The notes beneath the pieces were generated by a model. The model worked only from the letters and a program-made list of their open reading frames with translations, was not told the origin of the DNA and did no database searches. Below are positions 52,463 to 55,015 of a stretch of 55,015 nucleotides of DNA, piece by piece. Position 1 is the stretch's first letter. The number at the start of each line of letters is the position of its first letter. A program made the position numbers and the translations under genes. This stretch comes from Halomonas sp. NO4 (lineage in GTDB: Bacteria > Pseudomonadota > Gammaproteobacteria > Pseudomonadales > Halomonadaceae), in contig NZ_WHMA01000021.1 of assembly GCF_010994375.1 (NCBI RefSeq), positions 1-55,015 of the forward strand, given 5' to 3'.

Positions 52463-52587
52463 GACCGCTCCCGGGTCTGTGCATGGCTGACAAAGGGCCA
52501 AGCCTAGCATGACGGTCGCTTGCGCGGTCACGCCCCAGCGGTCACCATGACAGCCATGTCCTGCTGCCAAGAGCCGAGCGAGAACCC

Positions 52588-53643
52588 ATGAGCGAGTTCT
52601 GGAGCCCCTCCGTACGCGAGCTGACCCCCTACGTTCCCGGTGAACAGCCGCGTGAGCGACTGATCAAGCTCAACACCAACGAGAACCCCTATCCGCCGGC
52701 GCCTGGCGTCGAGGCGGTGCTCCGCGAGTTTCCAGCGGACCACCTGCGACTCTACCCCGACCCCGAATCGCGAGCCCTGCGCCAGGCCCTAGCCGACGAA
52801 TATGGGGTCGAACAGGAGCAGGTCTTCGTCGGCAACGGCTCCGACGAGGTGTTGGCGCTGGCTTTTCAGGCCTTCTTCTGCCACGGCCAGCCGCTGGAGA
52901 TGCCGGCCATCACCTACAGCTTCTACCCCGTCTACTGCCGGCTCTACGGCATCGAACGCCGCTCTTACGCCCTCGACGATCACTGGCGCGTGGACCTCGA
53001 CGCCTTCACTGCCGAAGGCAGCGGCGTGATCTTCGCCAACCCCAACGCACCCACCGCCCATAGCCACGACCGCGCGGGGGTCGCGGCGCTGCTTCGCCGC
53101 ATCACCGAGCGCGTCGTACTGATCGACGAGGCCTACGTGGACTTCGGCGGCGAGAGCGCCGTGCCGCTAGTGGCCGAGTACCCCAACCTCCTGGTCACCG
53201 GCACCTTCTCCAAGTCGCGCAGCCTGGCCGGCGTGCGCCTGGGCTATGCCATCGGATCACGCGAACTGATCGAAGGGCTCGAGCGGGTCAAGGACTCCTT
53301 CAACTCCTACCCCATCGACAGCCTGGCCAGCGCCATCGGCATTGCCGCTCTGGCCGATCGCGAACATTTCGACGCCTGCCGCGAGCAGGTCATCACCACC
53401 CGTGAGCGCACCCGGCAGCGGCTCGAAGGGCTGGGCTTCGAGGTCCTGCCTTCCCAGGCCAACTTCATCCTGACACGCCATCCCGAGCAGGAGGCCGCCC
53501 AGCTGTTCGTCGGCCTGCGCGAGCGCGGCATCCTGGTACGCCATTTCAACACCGAGGCGCTGAGCGACTTCCTGCGCATCTCCATCGGCACCGAGGACGA
53601 AATGGACAGCCTCATCGAGACGCTGGAAGCACTCTGCCGTTGA
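52588..53643 (+). CDS. hisC: Histidinol-phosphate aminotransferase
   Basis: This 351-residue PLP enzyme converts imidazoleacetol phosphate to histidinol phosphate. LNTNENPYPPAPGV (about 28-41), the ANPNAPT loop (about 150) and the PLP-binding Lys in TGTFSKSRSLAG (near 210) are visible. It lies 7.5 kb from hisBHAF, so histidine genes are split in this organism. A strong hairpin follows the stop. Confidence 0.94.
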   Translation: MSEFWSPSVRELTPYVPGEQPRERLIKLNTNENPYPPAPGVEAVLREFPADHLRLYPDPESRALRQALADEYGVEQEQVFVGNGSDEVLALAFQAFFCHGQPLEMPAITYSFYPVYCRLYGIERRSYALDDHWRVDLDAFTAEGSGVIFANPNAPTAHSHDRAGVAALLRRITERVVLIDEAYVDFGGESAVPLVAEYPNLLVTGTFSKSRSLAGVRLGYAIGSRELIEGLERVKDSFNSYPIDSLASAIGIAALADREHFDACREQVITTRERTRQRLEGLGFEVLPSQANFILTRHPEQEAAQLFVGLRERGILVRHFNTEALSDFLRISIGTEDEMDSLIETLEALCR

Positions 53644-53654
53644 TCCCCCCGAAC

Positions 53655-53694
53655 GACAGAAGCCCCGGGTTCGTGCGAACTCGGGGCTTCTGTC
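53655..53694 (+). terminator. Strong hairpin after hisC
   Basis: Arms of 19 bp with one mismatch (starting gacagaagccccg) enclose a 2-base loop, 12 bp after the hisC stop. No long T-run follows, but stability and position favour a terminator. Confidence 0.65.
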
Positions 53695-53776
53695 TGCCTG
53701 GCGATACGGCGCTGGTTTTCCGATAAAGACCCTTTCCGGGATTCCGCGACGCTCCACGGGCAGCCTCTAAACGAGA

Positions 53777-53806
53777 AAACCCCGAGCTCGTATGAGCCCG
53801 GGGTTT
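53777..53806. terminator. Second hairpin, probably bidirectional terminator
   Basis: Arms aaaccccg-gctc and gagc-cggggttt form a stem with one internal mismatch and a gtat loop. On the minus strand it ends in four T. It lies just outside the IS66 end and could stop transcription from both hisC and the IS. Confidence 0.55.
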
Positions 53807-53832
53807 CGGGATAAGGTGCCTGACGATGATCT

Positions 53833-54956
53833 GTAAGCGTTCGGGCATCACCGCTTGTCAGTGATCAGACGGTGTGCTGCCAGTGGTGGGGCAGGAGCTC
53901 GTGGAGCTGGCTGGCCTTGTGCGTCGGTAGCCGTTCCAGCACGTCTCGGAGGTAGGCGTAGGGATCGTGGCCGTTCAGCTTGGCGCACTGGATCAGGCTC
54001 ATGATGGTGGCAGCGCGCTGGCCACTGCGCAGGGACCCGGCGAATAGCCAGTTCGAGCGCCCTAGTGCCCAGGGACGAATCAGGTTCTCGCCCCGGTTGT
54101 TATCAATGGGGAGCTGCCCGTCATCGAGGTAGCGCGTCAGCGCCGCCCACCGTTTCAGGCTGTAGTCCAGCGCCTTGGCCGTCGCCGAGCCGTTCGGCAC
54201 CTTCTCCCGATGAGCCAGCATCCAGCGGTGCAATGCGTCGGCGATGGGCCTCGCTCGTGTGTCGCGTAGTCGTTGGCGCTCTTCCGCAGTCAGCGACTGG
54301 GCGTCACGCTCCACCTGGTAGAGCTGGCCGATCAGTTCGATGGCCTGACTGGCGATCTGGCTCTTGCCGGCCACGTGCAGGTCGACGAACTTGCGCCGGG
54401 CGTGGGCCATGCAGCCGATCTCGGTGACGCCGTTGGCGAAGCTCTGCTTGTAGCCGCTGTAGTCATCACAGACCAGCTTGCCTTGCCAGTCGCCGAGGAA
54501 GTCGCGGGCATGCTGGCCGCCGCGCCCTTCGCTGAAGTCGTAGACCACCGCCTTCAACCCGGCGTAGGGCGTGGTGGCGTAGGCCCAGAGGTAGGCGCGG
54601 TGGGTTTTCTTCTTGCCCGGGGCCAGCATCGGCACCGGGGTCTCGTCGGCATGCAGCGCCGGCTCGGCGAGCAGCAGGTCGCGCAGCGCATCGACCAGCG
54701 GCTGGAGTCGCACGCCGCAAATGCCGACCCACTCGGCCAGGGTGGAGCGCGGAATCGGTACGCCGGCACGAGCGAAGATCTGCTCCTGCCGATACAGCGG
54801 CAGGTGATCGGCATACTTGGCGATCAACACCTGGGCCAGCAGGCCCGCAGTGGGGATGCCTTTGTCGATGATCTGCGCCGGCATCGGTGCCTGGATCAGC
54901 GTCTCGCACTGGTCGCAGACCCACTTGCCGCGGATATGGCGCTCGATGTGGAACAC
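53833..54956 (-). mobile_element. IS66-family element remnant
   Basis: The sequence gtaagcg at 53833 matches the conserved IS66 terminal start, 32 bp outside the tnpC stop. The element continues to 54956, where its sequence gives way to an unrelated insertion-sequence end. Confidence 0.7.
53865..54956 (-). pseudogene. tnpC: IS66 transposase TnpC, 5' part replaced
   Basis: About 362 residues of the IS66 transposase are readable, beginning FHIERHIRGKWVCDQCETLI (zinc-finger region) and including DETPVPMLAPGKKKTHRAYL and LVCDDYSGYK (two parts of the DDE catalytic core), and NRGENLIRPWALGRSNWL near the end. The conserved N-terminal domain is missing: upstream of 54956 the frame runs into foreign sequence. 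The truncated gene is unlikely to be functional. The first part probably lies beyond the window on the other side of the insertion. Confidence 0.75.
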
Positions 54957-55015
54957 TGTTAATGGCCAAGTAAATTGACCCAGTACCGGCCAACGCTTTT
55001 GACCCACCCTCGAGG
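54957..55015. mobile_element. Probable IS21-type terminus
   Basis: From 54957 the sequence tgttaatggccaagtaaatt starts with TG and carries repeated ttgaccc blocks, as at IS21-family ends. It interrupts tnpC of the IS66 element. Only 59 bp are visible, so the family is tentative. Confidence 0.45.

Overview
This window looks like the chromosome of a high-GC gammaproteobacterium of the Halomonas type. The inference rests on the order and sequence of its housekeeping genes (asmA-like, mutY, yggX; hisB-hisH-hisA-hisF; selD, selU; radA). About two thirds of the window is occupied by part of an integrative and conjugative element (ICE) of the PFGI-1/PAPI-1/clc class.

Left cargo region (1-9068). From the left edge there is the start of an unrecognised, possibly abortive-infection-like gene, then an IS91-type element whose HUH transposase is translationally coupled to a tyrosine recombinase. 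Next comes an AT-richer segment, read on the minus strand, that looks like integron gene cassettes without an integrase. It holds a gamma-glutamylcyclotransferase-like gene and a 3-kb TrlF-type PHP/ATPase gene, each followed by an attC-like imperfect palindrome. Two diverged 199-bp direct repeats bound this pair. A one-helix membrane peptide and an unrecognised cargo protein follow.

Conjugation module (9069-23530, minus strand). Tightly overlapping genes run from a PilL-type lipoprotein through TIGR03759, a lytic transglycosylase, PFL_4695, TraD, PFL_4697, RAQPRD, and the PFL_4701 to PFL_4705 proteins, to the TraC/VirB4-type ATPase. The genes that usually follow TraC (TIGR03757/03756/03755, TraG), the relaxase and the integrase are not in the window. 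They may lie beyond the left edge.

Replication and maintenance module (23738-37237, minus strand). It encodes an STY4534-family protein, TopB, a lipoprotein, SSB, a DUF3158 protein, PFL_4669, STY4528, DUF2857, a ParB-like protein, a lone HicA-like protein, a DUF7673-like protein, DnaB and ParA. Between the DUF3158 and PFL_4669 genes is an array of five perfect 19-bp palindromes spaced 50-51 bp apart. Related sites lie just upstream of the parB-like and parA genes, which suggests a partition, origin or operator system belonging to the element. A second structured noncoding region of about 880 bp follows topB and is a candidate oriT or origin.

The element ends against a tRNA-Thr gene, the last of a Phe-Gln-Thr tRNA cluster, whose 3' end faces the element. 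To the right lies ordinary chromosome: yggX, mutY, asmA-like, a PanZ-like acetyltransferase, hisBHAF, a small outer-membrane-like protein, yjaG, an alkyltransferase-like gene, a glutamine-amidotransferase-like protein that has lost its catalytic cysteine, selU, selD, radA, an NlpE-like lipoprotein, an AEC transporter and hisC. The window closes in an IS66 transposase gene that appears to be interrupted by the end of another insertion sequence, probably of the IS21 type.
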